From an uncultured Bacteroidales bacterium (GTDB lineage Bacteria; Bacteroidota; Bacteroidia; Bacteroidales; Paludibacteraceae), in NCBI GenBank assembly GCA_900542355.1, contig UQNE01000001.1, positions 62,001-126,000 on the forward strand: a DNA stretch of 64,000 nt, read 5' to 3'. The notes under the pieces are model-generated. The model was given only the letters and a program-made list of their open reading frames with translations, did not search any database and had not been told where the DNA came from. This document shows positions 33,051 to 41,949 of this stretch, in pieces. Each line of letters starts with the position of its first letter. Positions within the stretch are counted from its first letter, which is position 1. The position numbers and the translations under genes are program-made.

Positions 33051-34826
33051 ATGGATAAGATACGAAATTTTTGCATAATAGCGCATATTGACCACGGTAA
33101 GAGTACGCTTGCAGACCGCATGCTGGAGATAACGGGTACCGTGGATAAGCGGGATATGGAGAACCAAGTGCTGGACGATATGGACTTGGAGAAAGAGCGT
33201 GGTATCACTATCAAGAGCCATGCCATACAGATGCAGCACAAAGGTTATACACTGAACCTGATAGACACTCCGGGGCATGTGGATTTCTCTTATGAGGTGA
33301 GCCGCTCGATAGCCGCCTGCGAGGGTGCGCTGTTGGTAGTAGATGCCTCGCAAGGCGTGCAGGCACAGACCATCAGCAACCTGTATATGGCATTGGAGCA
33401 TGACCTGGAGATTATCCCCGTGATGAACAAGTGCGACATGGACTCGGCTATGCCGGAGAAAGTGGAGGACGAAATCATTGACCTGCTGGGCTGCAAGCGC
33501 GAGGAGATACTGCGCTGCTCCGCTAAGACGGGCGACGGTGTGCCGGAGATATTAGACGCTATCATAGAGCGTATTCCGGCACCACAGGGCGACCCGAATG
33601 CTCCGTTGCAATGCTTGGTGTTTGACTCGATATTCAACAGTTTCCGCGGCATCATTGCATACTTTAAGGTTGTGAACGGCACGATGCACTCGGGCGATAG
33701 AGTACGGTTTGTGAACACCGGGAAAGAGTATGACGCCGATGAGATAGGCGTACTCAAACTGGACATGCAGCCGAGAGAGAGTATCTCCGCCGGCAATGTA
33801 GGGTATATCATCTCGGGTATCAAGACCTCGACGGAGGTGCGTGTGGGCGATACAATAACGCATGTGGCACGCCCTTGCGAAAAGGCGATTGAGGGATTTG
33901 AGGAAGTAAAATCGATGGTGTTTGCGGGTGTGTACCCGATAGAGGCTGAGGACTATGAGGACTTGCGGTCGAGTTTGGAGAAGTTGCAGTTGAACGACGC
34001 GAGTCTGACCTTTACGCCGGAGTCGTCGATTGCGTTGGGTTTCGGTTTCCGCTGCGGGTTCTTGGGTTTGCTGCACATGGAGATAGTGCAGGAGCGTTTG
34101 GACAGGGAGTTTAATATGGATGTTATCACGACGGTGCCGAATGTGAGTTACAATGTCTATACGAAAGACGGCGGAATGGTGGAGGTGCATAACCCCGCCG
34201 GGATGCCCGACCAGACGGAGATAGACCACATAGAGGAGCCGTATATCCGCGCAAGCGTAATCACAACGAGCAATTTTATCGGGCCGATAATGACGCTTTG
34301 CCTAAGCAAGCGCGGGGAACTGGTGAAACAAGAGTATATCTCGGGTGACCGAATGGAGTTGCTCTTTGATATGCCGCTGGGTGAGATTGTGATTGACTTC
34401 TACGATAAACTGAAGAGTATCTCGAAGGGGTACGCCTCTTTTGACTGGCATCAGAACGGTTTTCGTCCGTCGAATCTCGTAAAACTGGACATTCTGCTGA
34501 ACGGCGAGCAAGTGGACGCACTCTCTACCCTAACCCATCGCGATAACGCTGTGGATTTTGGGCGTAAGATGTGCGAGAAACTGAAAGAGTTGCTGCCCAG
34601 ACAGCAGTTTGACATTGCCATCCAGGCTGCTATCGGTGCGAAAATCATTGCCCGCGAGACAGTGAAACAGGTGCGCAAGGATGTGTTGGCGAAGTGCTAC
34701 GGCGGCGATGTGAGCCGAAAGCGTAAGTTGCTGGAAAAGCAGAAGAAGGGTAAGAAACGCATGAAGCAGATAGGCAATGTAGAGGTACCGCAAAAAGCCT
34801 TCTTGGCCGTGCTGAAGTTGGATTAA
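33051..34826 (+). CDS. lepA: Elongation factor 4 (LepA)
   Basis: This 591-residue translational GTPase back-translocates or remodels stalled ribosomes. It has the P-loop AHIDHGKSTLADRMLE, DTPGHVDFSYEV and NKCDMDSAMP. Domains follow the EF-G order, but domain IV is replaced by the LepA-specific C-terminal domain (IGAKIIARETVKQVRKDVLA, then the KCYGGDVSRKRKLLEKQKKG loop). The longer frame from 32970 is rejected. The ATG at 33051 has an AAGGAG site 9 nt upstream and starts the conserved MDKIRNFCIIAHID. Confidence 0.97.
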   Translation: MDKIRNFCIIAHIDHGKSTLADRMLEITGTVDKRDMENQVLDDMDLEKERGITIKSHAIQMQHKGYTLNLIDTPGHVDFSYEVSRSIAACEGALLVVDASQGVQAQTISNLYMALEHDLEIIPVMNKCDMDSAMPEKVEDEIIDLLGCKREEILRCSAKTGDGVPEILDAIIERIPAPQGDPNAPLQCLVFDSIFNSFRGIIAYFKVVNGTMHSGDRVRFVNTGKEYDADEIGVLKLDMQPRESISAGNVGYIISGIKTSTEVRVGDTITHVARPCEKAIEGFEEVKSMVFAGVYPIEAEDYEDLRSSLEKLQLNDASLTFTPESSIALGFGFRCGFLGLLHMEIVQERLDREFNMDVITTVPNVSYNVYTKDGGMVEVHNPAGMPDQTEIDHIEEPYIRASVITTSNFIGPIMTLCLSKRGELVKQEYISGDRMELLFDMPLGEIVIDFYDKLKSISKGYASFDWHQNGFRPSNLVKLDILLNGEQVDALSTLTHRDNAVDFGRKMCEKLKELLPRQQFDIAIQAAIGAKIIARETVKQVRKDVLAKCYGGDVSRKRKLLEKQKKGKKRMKQIGNVEVPQKAFLAVLKLD

Positions 34827-34959
34827 TGGGCTGCAGAGAGGCTGTTTGTGTTTGATTTCTATGATAAAGGCTGTGGGGGAGGTATGCCCCGGGGCAGGTA
34901 TTAGTTTGGACTAACGACAACCAAAAATAACTAACTAATCATTTAACAATCAATTCTTT

Positions 34960-36306
34960 ATGGAACAGTTTGTGCATAGCGCATGGAGTATGATACCGTT
35001 TGGTATTATGCTGCTGATGATCGCTATCGGTCCGCTGATTGCGGAGAAGTTCTGGGAGAAGAATGTCAATAAACTGATTGTGTCGCTCGTGTTGGGCGTA
35101 CCGACGGCAGTGTGCCTGATTATGGGCGGGATGACTGCAGAGTTGGAGCATCAGTTGTTTTTTGACTACATTCCCTTTATTGTATTGCTTTTGTCCTTAT
35201 TTGTCATCACCGGTGGTATTCACATGAGTGGTGATATAAAGGCAAAGCCTATCATCAATACGGGTTTTCTTGCCGCCGGTTGGGTACTCGCCAGCATCAT
35301 GGGGACGACCGGAGCAGCGATGTTGCTCATTCGCCCGGTGATTACGACTAATCAACAGCGAAAATACACCATACACACGATTTTGTTTTTCATTGCATTG
35401 GTGGCTAACTGCGGCGGTCTGCTGACCCCGCTCGGTGATCCCCCATTGTTTATGTTGTTCCTGCGCGGAGCCAGTTTCACTTGGTTCTTGAAACTGCTGC
35501 CCGAATGGCTGTTTGTAGGCGGTTTGCTGCTGATCATCTATTTCTGCGTAGATACTTACTTCTACAAGAAAGAGCACTGGACATCGCTATCGGCAGACTC
35601 ACGCGAGCAAGAGCCTATTCGCTTCAGCGGTAAGATAAACTTCTTGTACCTGATAGGTGTAGTGCTGAGCGTAGCACTGATCAACGAAGGAATGATCCCG
35701 CAAATGGGCGAAGAAGGCGCGCACCTATGGTTGAAATACCTGCGCGAAATCGTATTGCTCTCGCTGACATTCTTGAGCCTCTACACAACGAAGCACGAGG
35801 TTCGCTACGACTTGAACAAGTACAGTTGGGCACCGATTGTAGAGGTAGCGGTATTGTTCTTAGGTATCTTTACGACGATGACTCCCGCCTTGGCTTACCT
35901 AAAAGCGCATGCCGCCGACCTTGGTTTTAATGCGCCTTGGCAGTTCTACTACGCCTCGGGTGCGCTGTCATCGTTCTTGGACAACACGCCTACGGCAGTT
36001 GCCTTCCATGGTGTCGCCAGCGGTTTGCCCGAGTCGTTAACCGCAGCGCAAGCAGGTATCGTAGATGGTGTGTTTGAAAGTACATCGTTTGTAGCGGGAA
36101 TCCCGGAGATACTGCTGAAAGCCATCTCGTTGGGTGCCGTGATGTTTGGTGCGATGACCTATATCGGCAACGGACCTAACTTTATGGTGAAGGCAATTGC
36201 AGAGGAGAATGGAATCAAGATGCCGTCGTTCTTCGGCTATATGATCAAGTTCTCGCTGATTGTTCTGCTGCCTATCTACATATTAGCGCAACTGATATTT
36301 CTTTAA
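34960..36306 (+). CDS. Na+/H+ antiporter of the NhaD/ArsB superfamily
   Basis: This 448-residue protein has about eleven membrane helices. The conserved LTPLGDPPLFMLFLRG and SFLDNTPTAVAFHG motifs are the paired re-entrant signatures of NhaD/ArsB-type transporters, and Asp/Asn residues there are the likely ion-binding sites. It probably exchanges sodium for protons at the inner membrane. It lies 133 bp after lepA and a hairpin follows it. An anion transporter of the same superfamily cannot be excluded. Confidence 0.8.
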   Translation: MEQFVHSAWSMIPFGIMLLMIAIGPLIAEKFWEKNVNKLIVSLVLGVPTAVCLIMGGMTAELEHQLFFDYIPFIVLLLSLFVITGGIHMSGDIKAKPIINTGFLAAGWVLASIMGTTGAAMLLIRPVITTNQQRKYTIHTILFFIALVANCGGLLTPLGDPPLFMLFLRGASFTWFLKLLPEWLFVGGLLLIIYFCVDTYFYKKEHWTSLSADSREQEPIRFSGKINFLYLIGVVLSVALINEGMIPQMGEEGAHLWLKYLREIVLLSLTFLSLYTTKHEVRYDLNKYSWAPIVEVAVLFLGIFTTMTPALAYLKAHAADLGFNAPWQFYYASGALSSFLDNTPTAVAFHGVASGLPESLTAAQAGIVDGVFESTSFVAGIPEILLKAISLGAVMFGAMTYIGNGPNFMVKAIAEENGIKMPSFFGYMIKFSLIVLLPIYILAQLIFL

Positions 36307-36314
36307 CTAACCAG

Positions 36315-36344
36315 TAACTACAGGCTCGCAGGGGTCTGTAGTTA
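36315..36344 (+). terminator. Hairpin after the antiporter gene
   Basis: TAACTACAG and CTGTAGTTA form a 9-bp stem with a 12-nt loop. The T run is weak (ATTCCTT), so it is a possible terminator. Confidence 0.6.
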
Positions 36345-36364
36345 TTCCTTATAACCTATTGATT

Positions 36365-36817
36365 ATGAACTTATTTGACCAGATTAGCGAGGACATCAAG
36401 AAAGCGATGCTCGCAAAAGACAAAGTAGCGTTGGACGCGCTACGCGGAATCAAGAAAGAGTTTTTGGAGGCCAAGACTGCTAAGGGCAGCGACGGCGAAC
36501 TGCATGACGACAAAGCACTGCAGATACTGCAAAAGATGGTGAAACAGCGCAAAGAGTCGGCACAGATGTATATCGATGCCAATCGCCCCGAACTGGCAGA
36601 GGACGAGTTGGCGCAATGCAAGATTATTGAGCAGTACCTGCCTGCGATGCTGAGCGAGGAGGAACTGACGCAAGAACTGACTGCGATCATCGCACAAGTA
36701 GGCGCACAAGGTCCGCAAGATATGGGCAAGGTAATGGGCGTTGCCACCAAGCAACTCGCCGGTCGTGCAGAGGGTAAAGCAATCAGCACTAAGGTGCGCG
36801 AACTCCTGAGCAAATGA
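36365..36817 (+). CDS. yqeY: YqeY/GatB-like domain protein
   Basis: This 150-residue helical protein begins at ATG 36365 (MNLFDQISEDIKKAMLAKDK). It has the YqeY pattern KVALDALRGIKKEFLEA, ...EEELTQELTAIIAQVGAQGPQDMGKVMGVATKQL...GRAEGKAIS. The family resembles the tRNA-binding tail of GatB, and it may bind tRNA or participate in RNA metabolism. The stop overlaps the dedA start by 4 bp (ATGA), so the two are translationally coupled. Confidence 0.85.
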   Translation: MNLFDQISEDIKKAMLAKDKVALDALRGIKKEFLEAKTAKGSDGELHDDKALQILQKMVKQRKESAQMYIDANRPELAEDELAQCKIIEQYLPAMLSEEELTQELTAIIAQVGAQGPQDMGKVMGVATKQLAGRAEGKAISTKVRELLSK

Positions 36818-37473
36818 CTATCATAGAGAGTATCACCGCGTGGTATTCGGCGCATATGAACTATGCGTCGATTATTGCGTTGATGACGGTAGAGTCGTCG
36901 TTTATTCCGTTTCCGAGCGAGATAGTGATTCCACCGGCAGTGTATGTAGCCGGCAATCCGGAGAGTGCACTGTATGTAACGGGGAACTACCCTATGGATG
37001 TGGTGCTGATTGTGCTATTTGGTACGATAGGGGCGATGTTGGGTGCGATGATTAACTATGGTTTGTCGATTTGGCTCGGGCGAATCATCATCTACAAGTT
37101 CGCCGACAGCAAATTAGGGCACTTGTGTCTGCTGAGCAGTGAGAAAGTACAGAAAGCCGAGGCGTACTTCAATGAGCACGGCAAGATGAGTACTTTTGTA
37201 GGGCGATTGATTCCCGGGATACGCCAACTAATCAGTATCCCCGCCGGTTTGGCACGGATGAACTTCGGTCAATTTACGCTGTACACTTTCTTAGGCGCGT
37301 TTATTTGGAACAGTGTGTTGGCATTGCTGGGCTATATTGCGCACGGACAAGCCGACCTAATAAACAAATATAGCCACGAACTAAGCGTGGCCATACTGGT
37401 ACTGCTCGGAGCAGTAGTGGTTTATTTTGTAGCAAAGAAGATTATTCGTTCTTCTTTAGCCAAGCGCAAATAG
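36814..37473 (+). CDS. DedA-family membrane protein
   Basis: This 219-residue protein has at least four membrane helices. The DedA signature is present: ESSFIPFPSEIVIPPAVYVA near the start, GTIGAMLGAMINYGLSIWLG, and FVGRLIPGIRQLISIPAGLA, including the re-entrant Arg. DedA proteins move undecaprenyl phosphate or related lipids across the inner membrane. It overlaps yqeY by 4 bp and overlaps the converging Wzz-like gene by 32 bp at its 3' end. Confidence 0.9.
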   Translation: MTIIESITAWYSAHMNYASIIALMTVESSFIPFPSEIVIPPAVYVAGNPESALYVTGNYPMDVVLIVLFGTIGAMLGAMINYGLSIWLGRIIIYKFADSKLGHLCLLSSEKVQKAEAYFNEHGKMSTFVGRLIPGIRQLISIPAGLARMNFGQFTLYTFLGAFIWNSVLALLGYIAHGQADLINKYSHELSVAILVLLGAVVVYFVAKKIIRSSLAKRK

Positions 37474-38401
37474 TCTTTCGTTGCTCTACACAGAGGGCGA
37501 TAAGACAGCCGATGAGCCATCCTACAAAGCCGAAAAGAACAATCGATTTGATGGGACTGTTGACGGGTGCGAGATCCTTAACAAAGTGGTTCTCAAGCAC
37601 TACAGGGGCAGTTGCCATCATCTTTTTTTGGTCGATCATACGGGTATGCTCAAAGTGTTTTTGGATATCACCGAGGAACAGTTTGATACGACGATCGCCA
37701 AGGAACAGACCTCCATCACGATAGGTGTATTTGAGTTGCTGCGAGGGGTTGGCATCGAAATAGAAAGCAGAGGTAAGACTATCGAGTTTCTCCACCTGGT
37801 CGTGGCAGAACTGCACCTCACGATCGAGAGTAGGCATGTAGGCCGCATAGGCGGCTTGAAGGCGCTCATCTCCATTGAGTTGCGCAAGGATAGCATTCTC
37901 GATGTCGGGTAAGAGAGCCATATCTTTCTCCTTGAGTCGGAATTGCAAGCAAACACGGTCTTTCATATGGACATTAAGTGTATCCGTCAATTTCGATTTG
38001 AGTTTAAAATCTACATAGTCGGCGGTATTGTCGTTGAGACAATCGATGACGGGGAAAGAGGCAAAACGCGTAGCCTGCTTATCGGCGAGATATGGGAACA
38101 TAGGGCTATCGGGCGATACAGCAACCGAGACAAGGGGCTGATAAGCGTAGCCAAAGAGTTCGACCGAAGGACCATTGAGGATAGCGACCGCATTCATCTT
38201 ATAAATACGGTTGTCAAGCCGCGAGTAGTAGCACGCAAAGCCGACAGCAAGTGCGAGCATAGGCAGGACAATCCACCACTTACGGAAGGAGAGTCGTATT
38301 GCAGAGCCAATCCATTCGGCTACTCGGCAAATGGCTTTTCCGATACCTCGCACACAAACAGCGCAAAGGTCGAAGAGATTCATTTCGTGTTGTTCTGACA
38401 T
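37442..38401 (-). CDS. Wzz-like chain-length-determinant-type membrane protein
   Basis: This 319-residue protein has one N-terminal helix (WWIVLPMLALAVGFACYY, about 43-60), a large extracytoplasmic domain rich in helices, and a C-terminal helix (SIVLFGFVGWLIGCLIAL, about 286-304). It ends with a basic cytoplasmic tail. Two helices flanking a periplasmic coiled domain is the Wzz/PCP architecture used in control of polysaccharide length. No catalytic motif is expected. It is convergent with dedA, sharing 32 bp at the 3' end. Homology is architectural, so the assignment is moderate. Confidence 0.6.
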   Translation of the reverse strand: MSEQHEMNLFDLCAVCVRGIGKAICRVAEWIGSAIRLSFRKWWIVLPMLALAVGFACYYSRLDNRIYKMNAVAILNGPSVELFGYAYQPLVSVAVSPDSPMFPYLADKQATRFASFPVIDCLNDNTADYVDFKLKSKLTDTLNVHMKDRVCLQFRLKEKDMALLPDIENAILAQLNGDERLQAAYAAYMPTLDREVQFCHDQVEKLDSLTSAFYFDANPSQQLKYTYRDGGLFLGDRRIKLFLGDIQKHFEHTRMIDQKKMMATAPVVLENHFVKDLAPVNSPIKSIVLFGFVGWLIGCLIALCVEQRKTICAWLKKNE

Positions 38402-38457
38402 ATAAGCAATGTTGATTGATTAGTAAAATACATTTTTACGCAAGTATCTTGTGTTCA

Positions 38458-38476
38458 AGCACTTAGAACAAGTGCT
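38458..38476 (-). other. Hairpin between ftsZ and the Wzz-like gene
   Basis: AGCACTT (38458-38464) pairs with AAGTGCT (38470-38476) across a 5-nt loop. A second perfect 7-bp stem (ATAAACG/CGTTTAT) overlaps the ftsZ stop codon at 38491-38506. Together they may end or slow the division-operon transcript. Confidence 0.4.
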
Positions 38477-38503
38477 CTTGGCAAGTAGCAAATAAACGGG
38501 CGT

Positions 38504-39883
38504 TTATCTGCGCCGTCTCCAAGGCGCCGGATTGCGCACAAGCGGTTTGGACGGCAGTGGGTTGATAGAACCATTGTTGATGATACCAATATCCTCGTCG
38601 TCATCGTCTATAGACGGTTTCGGTGTGGACACTTCCGGCTGCGTAGGTGTAGAAAGCACATTATCTAAATTGATGACAGTGGATTGCCCATCCTCTGCAG
38701 GTTGTGGCTGTGCAGTAGAGTCGCCGGCAGGTGTATCTTCGTCGGATAATCGCTCGTTCTGCGGGTCTGAGTCTTGCAATTGCTCGGCATTTTCCGAAGA
38801 AGTGTTCTGTTCCTGTTGCTCGATACCAAACATACCCGGATAGCAATCTGCCATAACTTGGTCGATTGTTTTTCCACCGGTCTCATCCTCATCGAGTGTA
38901 GGAAGCACATCATCCTTGTAGCCTGCAGCGATAATGGTAACGCGCATATCCTCGCCCAAAGAGTCATCTATCGCAATTCCCCATTGGACTTCGAGGTGAG
39001 AACCGACTTTCTTTACGAAGTCGTTGATCTGATTGGTTTCTTTGACCAATAAGGGAGCATCAGTGGAGCAATAGAATTGTATAAGCAAACGCTTAGCACC
39101 GTAGACATTACCCGAATATATCTTATTGACATTCATCAAAGGCGAATTGAGGGCATCTTGAATAGCCGCATCTACTCGGTTTTCACCTTTCGCCACGCCC
39201 ACACCCATAACAGCGATACCACTCTTCTGCAAGGTGTTTTTAACATCTGAGAAGTCGGTATTGATGACACCCGTAATAGTAATAATATCTGCAATAGAGC
39301 GTGCGGCTTTTGTTACGACATCATTGGCTTTGTCGAAAGCGTTGAACACTGTGAGGTCGGGACAAATATCACGAAGCGTCTCATTGTTGATAACGAGCAG
39401 CGCATCCACATACTTCTTGAGAGTAGCCACACCCTGCATAGCCTTGCGTATCTTGGGTTCCCCCTCGAAAGCAAACGGGATAGTAACAATACCAACGGTA
39501 AGGATCCCCATCTCTTGTGCGACAGCCGCAACGATTGGCGAAGCCCCTGTACCCGTACCACCGCCCATACCGGCAGTGATGAAAACCATCTGCGTACCAT
39601 CGTCTAATGCCTCACGGATACGCTCACGACAATCATCCGCATACCCATAGGCAACCTCGGGTTTTCCTCCGGCTCCAAGTCCGGGGCCCAACTGCAACTT
39701 AGCTGGAACAGACATCTTGGCGAGTGCCTGGCGATCGGTATTACAAACGAGGTAGGTGATATTCTCCACACCAAGTTTGTACATATAATCTACGGAGTTA
39801 CCTCCACCACCGCCGACACCAATGACCTTGATTAGACAATCTTCATGTATGTCCAACGGGAGAATTACATCATTATCATCCAT
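38504..39883 (-). CDS. ftsZ: Cell division protein FtsZ
   Basis: This 459-residue tubulin-like GTPase builds the division ring. The GTP-binding signature is GMGGGTGTGASPIVAAVA, and the N-terminal IKVIGVGGGGGNSVDYMYKL motif is present. The globular part ends near residue 330. A long acidic linker follows (rich in Gln, Ser, Asp, Pro), and the protein ends PLVRNPAPWRRRR rather than the usual conserved C-terminal peptide for FtsA binding. It is the last gene of murC-ftsQ-ftsA-ftsZ, 23 bp after ftsA. Confidence 0.97.
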   Translation of the reverse strand: MDDNDVILPLDIHEDCLIKVIGVGGGGGNSVDYMYKLGVENITYLVCNTDRQALAKMSVPAKLQLGPGLGAGGKPEVAYGYADDCRERIREALDDGTQMVFITAGMGGGTGTGASPIVAAVAQEMGILTVGIVTIPFAFEGEPKIRKAMQGVATLKKYVDALLVINNETLRDICPDLTVFNAFDKANDVVTKAARSIADIITITGVINTDFSDVKNTLQKSGIAVMGVGVAKGENRVDAAIQDALNSPLMNVNKIYSGNVYGAKRLLIQFYCSTDAPLLVKETNQINDFVKKVGSHLEVQWGIAIDDSLGEDMRVTIIAAGYKDDVLPTLDEDETGGKTIDQVMADCYPGMFGIEQQEQNTSSENAEQLQDSDPQNERLSDEDTPAGDSTAQPQPAEDGQSTVINLDNVLSTPTQPEVSTPKPSIDDDDEDIGIINNGSINPLPSKPLVRNPAPWRRRR

Positions 39884-39906
39884 AGTAAAAAAAGTTTTGC
39901 GGGTTG

Positions 39907-41181
39907 TTAGTATTGTGCTGTAAACAGATCAACCAAAGCATCTTCGACTTTCTGAATAAAATTCGGCTTTTTGACCGGTTCGTCCTTATGCTGATTGCGA
40001 TAATCCTGCCCGGCAAGAAGTGCCCCGACCAAATCGGAATAGACGGGTTTAAAGAATTCCTCATCGGTATCGGTCGTAAGCAAGTAGTCGTGCATACCAT
40101 AACGCACATCCAAATTGGCATTATGCTGACAGACATACGAATACATTCCCTGTAGCATACTTGCGCCCCCTGTGATGTAAAGGCATTCTATACGATCGGT
40201 ATACTCGTTGAGTTTCTTCCAAACAGGTTCAAATATCTCATTTAACTTGGCTTCGATTATCGCTGCCAAATCAACAGCCTTAGTTTTAGAAATAGCAACC
40301 AACTCTTTATCTTCGACAAAATTGGGCGAAGCGACTCCCCATCCCTGTTTAAGTTGTTCGGCCTTATCCTGACTTATTTGCAACTGCGCAGCAATGGCTG
40401 ATGTAACATCATCTCCACCTCGGGGATATACCTTGCTTACCAAGTATGCTCCACCCTTGTAGATAGTGAGCGTAGTAGTTTGTGCGCCCATATCGATAAC
40501 GGCACAGCCTTTGGCAAAGATGTCGTTGTTTTCTTGTTCCCTTGCCTCTTGACATTGGAACACCGAAAGCAAAACATCGGCACGAATAAACGAAGACTCG
40601 ATACTCTTTCCTGCTCTGTCGAAAGACATATTAAGGCGAGAATCTAATTCTTTTTTCGCAGCAAAGGCAGTGTAGTAAACATCAACTTTTGCCGCTTTTT
40701 GGGCGTTAGTAGGTATGTCTTCCTGCGGTACTCCATCCAAAACATAACAAGACGGGATAACATCGAAGACCTTGAATTCGGGATAAGATCGTTCTATCTT
40801 TGCGATGCACTCGTTTCTCATATCGGTGAGCAACTGAGGCGATACCGACAAGCGATGCACTTGGTCTCTTCTAGCCGCTACATCGACAGCCTGCATAGAG
40901 CGTCCGCCTAAGAGGACAAAGGCAGTAGGAAGATTATCGATATGAATGGTATTGGCAAGAAGCCGCAATACCTCGTTGATCATAAAGCCGACATTGGCGG
41001 TGGACTCGATTGTTCCTTGTTTGACTCCTCCCTCACGATGTGAACTTGCAGTACCTAAGATACGGAACATATCCTCCCCCACGCACTCGGCTGCAATAGC
41101 CCGCACGCCACTACTCCCCAAATCGATTGCCACCAAAGGCAGCGAGTCGGCTTTCTGTTGCTGTTGTTTTTTTGCCATCAT
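39907..41181 (-). CDS. ftsA: Cell division protein FtsA
   Basis: This 424-residue actin-like ATPase anchors FtsZ at the membrane. It has the ATP-binding phosphate-1 loop (VAIDLGSSGVRAIAAE) and the phosphate-2 region (GCAVIDMGAQTTTLTIYKGG), plus the YITGGASMLQGMYSYV adenosine motif. The C-terminal end (QKVEDALVDLFTAQY) is a short amphipathic helix of the type that binds the membrane. The N-terminal MAKKQQQQKAD is a polar leader. Two consecutive ATG codons are possible starts. It sits 12 bp after ftsQ. Confidence 0.95.
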   Translation of the reverse strand: MMAKKQQQQKADSLPLVAIDLGSSGVRAIAAECVGEDMFRILGTASSHREGGVKQGTIESTANVGFMINEVLRLLANTIHIDNLPTAFVLLGGRSMQAVDVAARRDQVHRLSVSPQLLTDMRNECIAKIERSYPEFKVFDVIPSCYVLDGVPQEDIPTNAQKAAKVDVYYTAFAAKKELDSRLNMSFDRAGKSIESSFIRADVLLSVFQCQEAREQENNDIFAKGCAVIDMGAQTTTLTIYKGGAYLVSKVYPRGGDDVTSAIAAQLQISQDKAEQLKQGWGVASPNFVEDKELVAISKTKAVDLAAIIEAKLNEIFEPVWKKLNEYTDRIECLYITGGASMLQGMYSYVCQHNANLDVRYGMHDYLLTTDTDEEFFKPVYSDLVGALLAGQDYRNQHKDEPVKKPNFIQKVEDALVDLFTAQY

Positions 41182-41193
41182 TTGTTCATTTCC

Positions 41194-41934
41194 TTATTTT
41201 CGTCCAATGACCTGTCCATCGAACCGCAGGTCTAACTCTTTGTATCGTTTCGACAGAATCTCAGGCGCAGCATTCTCGTAATAGATTCTGAGTTTCCGCA
41301 GTTTGTCTTGATAGTTATCCAAATTGCCCAATACGATAATTTCGGCACTCGGGTTGGTAGGCAAAAGGCGGATATAATAGGGCAATACGACCTCGAGATA
41401 GCGAATACGCGGTGACCAATAGTCGTTATCTTGCAGCCACTCGGCGAAATCGGCAATCGAAGTGCGTGCCATCTGTTGTCCGACCTTACCGATAACGACT
41501 AATACTGTATCGCGAATAGAGGGTCGCACGGGCATACGAAGCCTATCGGTATCGATGATATAACTATCGTCTGCCGTAATTACCCGCAAGAGCGGTGTCC
41601 GCTGCGTGATCGAAATAATCAGTTGTCCTTGCGGCGAGATGTAGCACTGGGCAGTGCGAACCATAGAATGGGAGCGCACCACATCTTCGATACGCTGCAT
41701 AGAGATATGCGAAACGGCCTTTCCGACGGGGTAAGCATCTTGTGAACGGAGCAGTGTATTGAGTTCGCTTTCAGACAGATAGAGGCGTTTATCGGCATCG
41801 GCAATTCGATATTGGACAGAGGAACAGACATAATCGGGTCGGTACGCTCGCCCAAATCCGATAGCACACACAAGCAAGCCGACCGCCAGCGTAATCGCCG
41901 TGGTGACGAGCGTGATATGTAGTGCGCGTTTCAC
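41194..41934 (-). CDS. ftsQ: Cell division protein FtsQ
   Basis: This 246-residue bitopic protein has a short cytoplasmic N-terminus, a membrane helix (LHITLVTTAITLAVGLLVCA), and a periplasmic POTRA-like and beta domain (QRIEDVVRSHSMVRTAQCYI, then QLIISITQRTPLLRVITADD). FtsQ links early and late divisome proteins. It lies between murC and ftsA, which supports the call. Sequence conservation in the family is low, so context carries weight. Confidence 0.88.
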   Translation of the reverse strand: MKRALHITLVTTAITLAVGLLVCAIGFGRAYRPDYVCSSVQYRIADADKRLYLSESELNTLLRSQDAYPVGKAVSHISMQRIEDVVRSHSMVRTAQCYISPQGQLIISITQRTPLLRVITADDSYIIDTDRLRMPVRPSIRDTVLVVIGKVGQQMARTSIADFAEWLQDNDYWSPRIRYLEVVLPYYIRLLPTNPSAEIIVLGNLDNYQDKLRKLRIYYENAAPEILSKRYKELDLRFDGQVIGRK

Positions 41935-41949
41935 AATGTGTTGTTCGTT

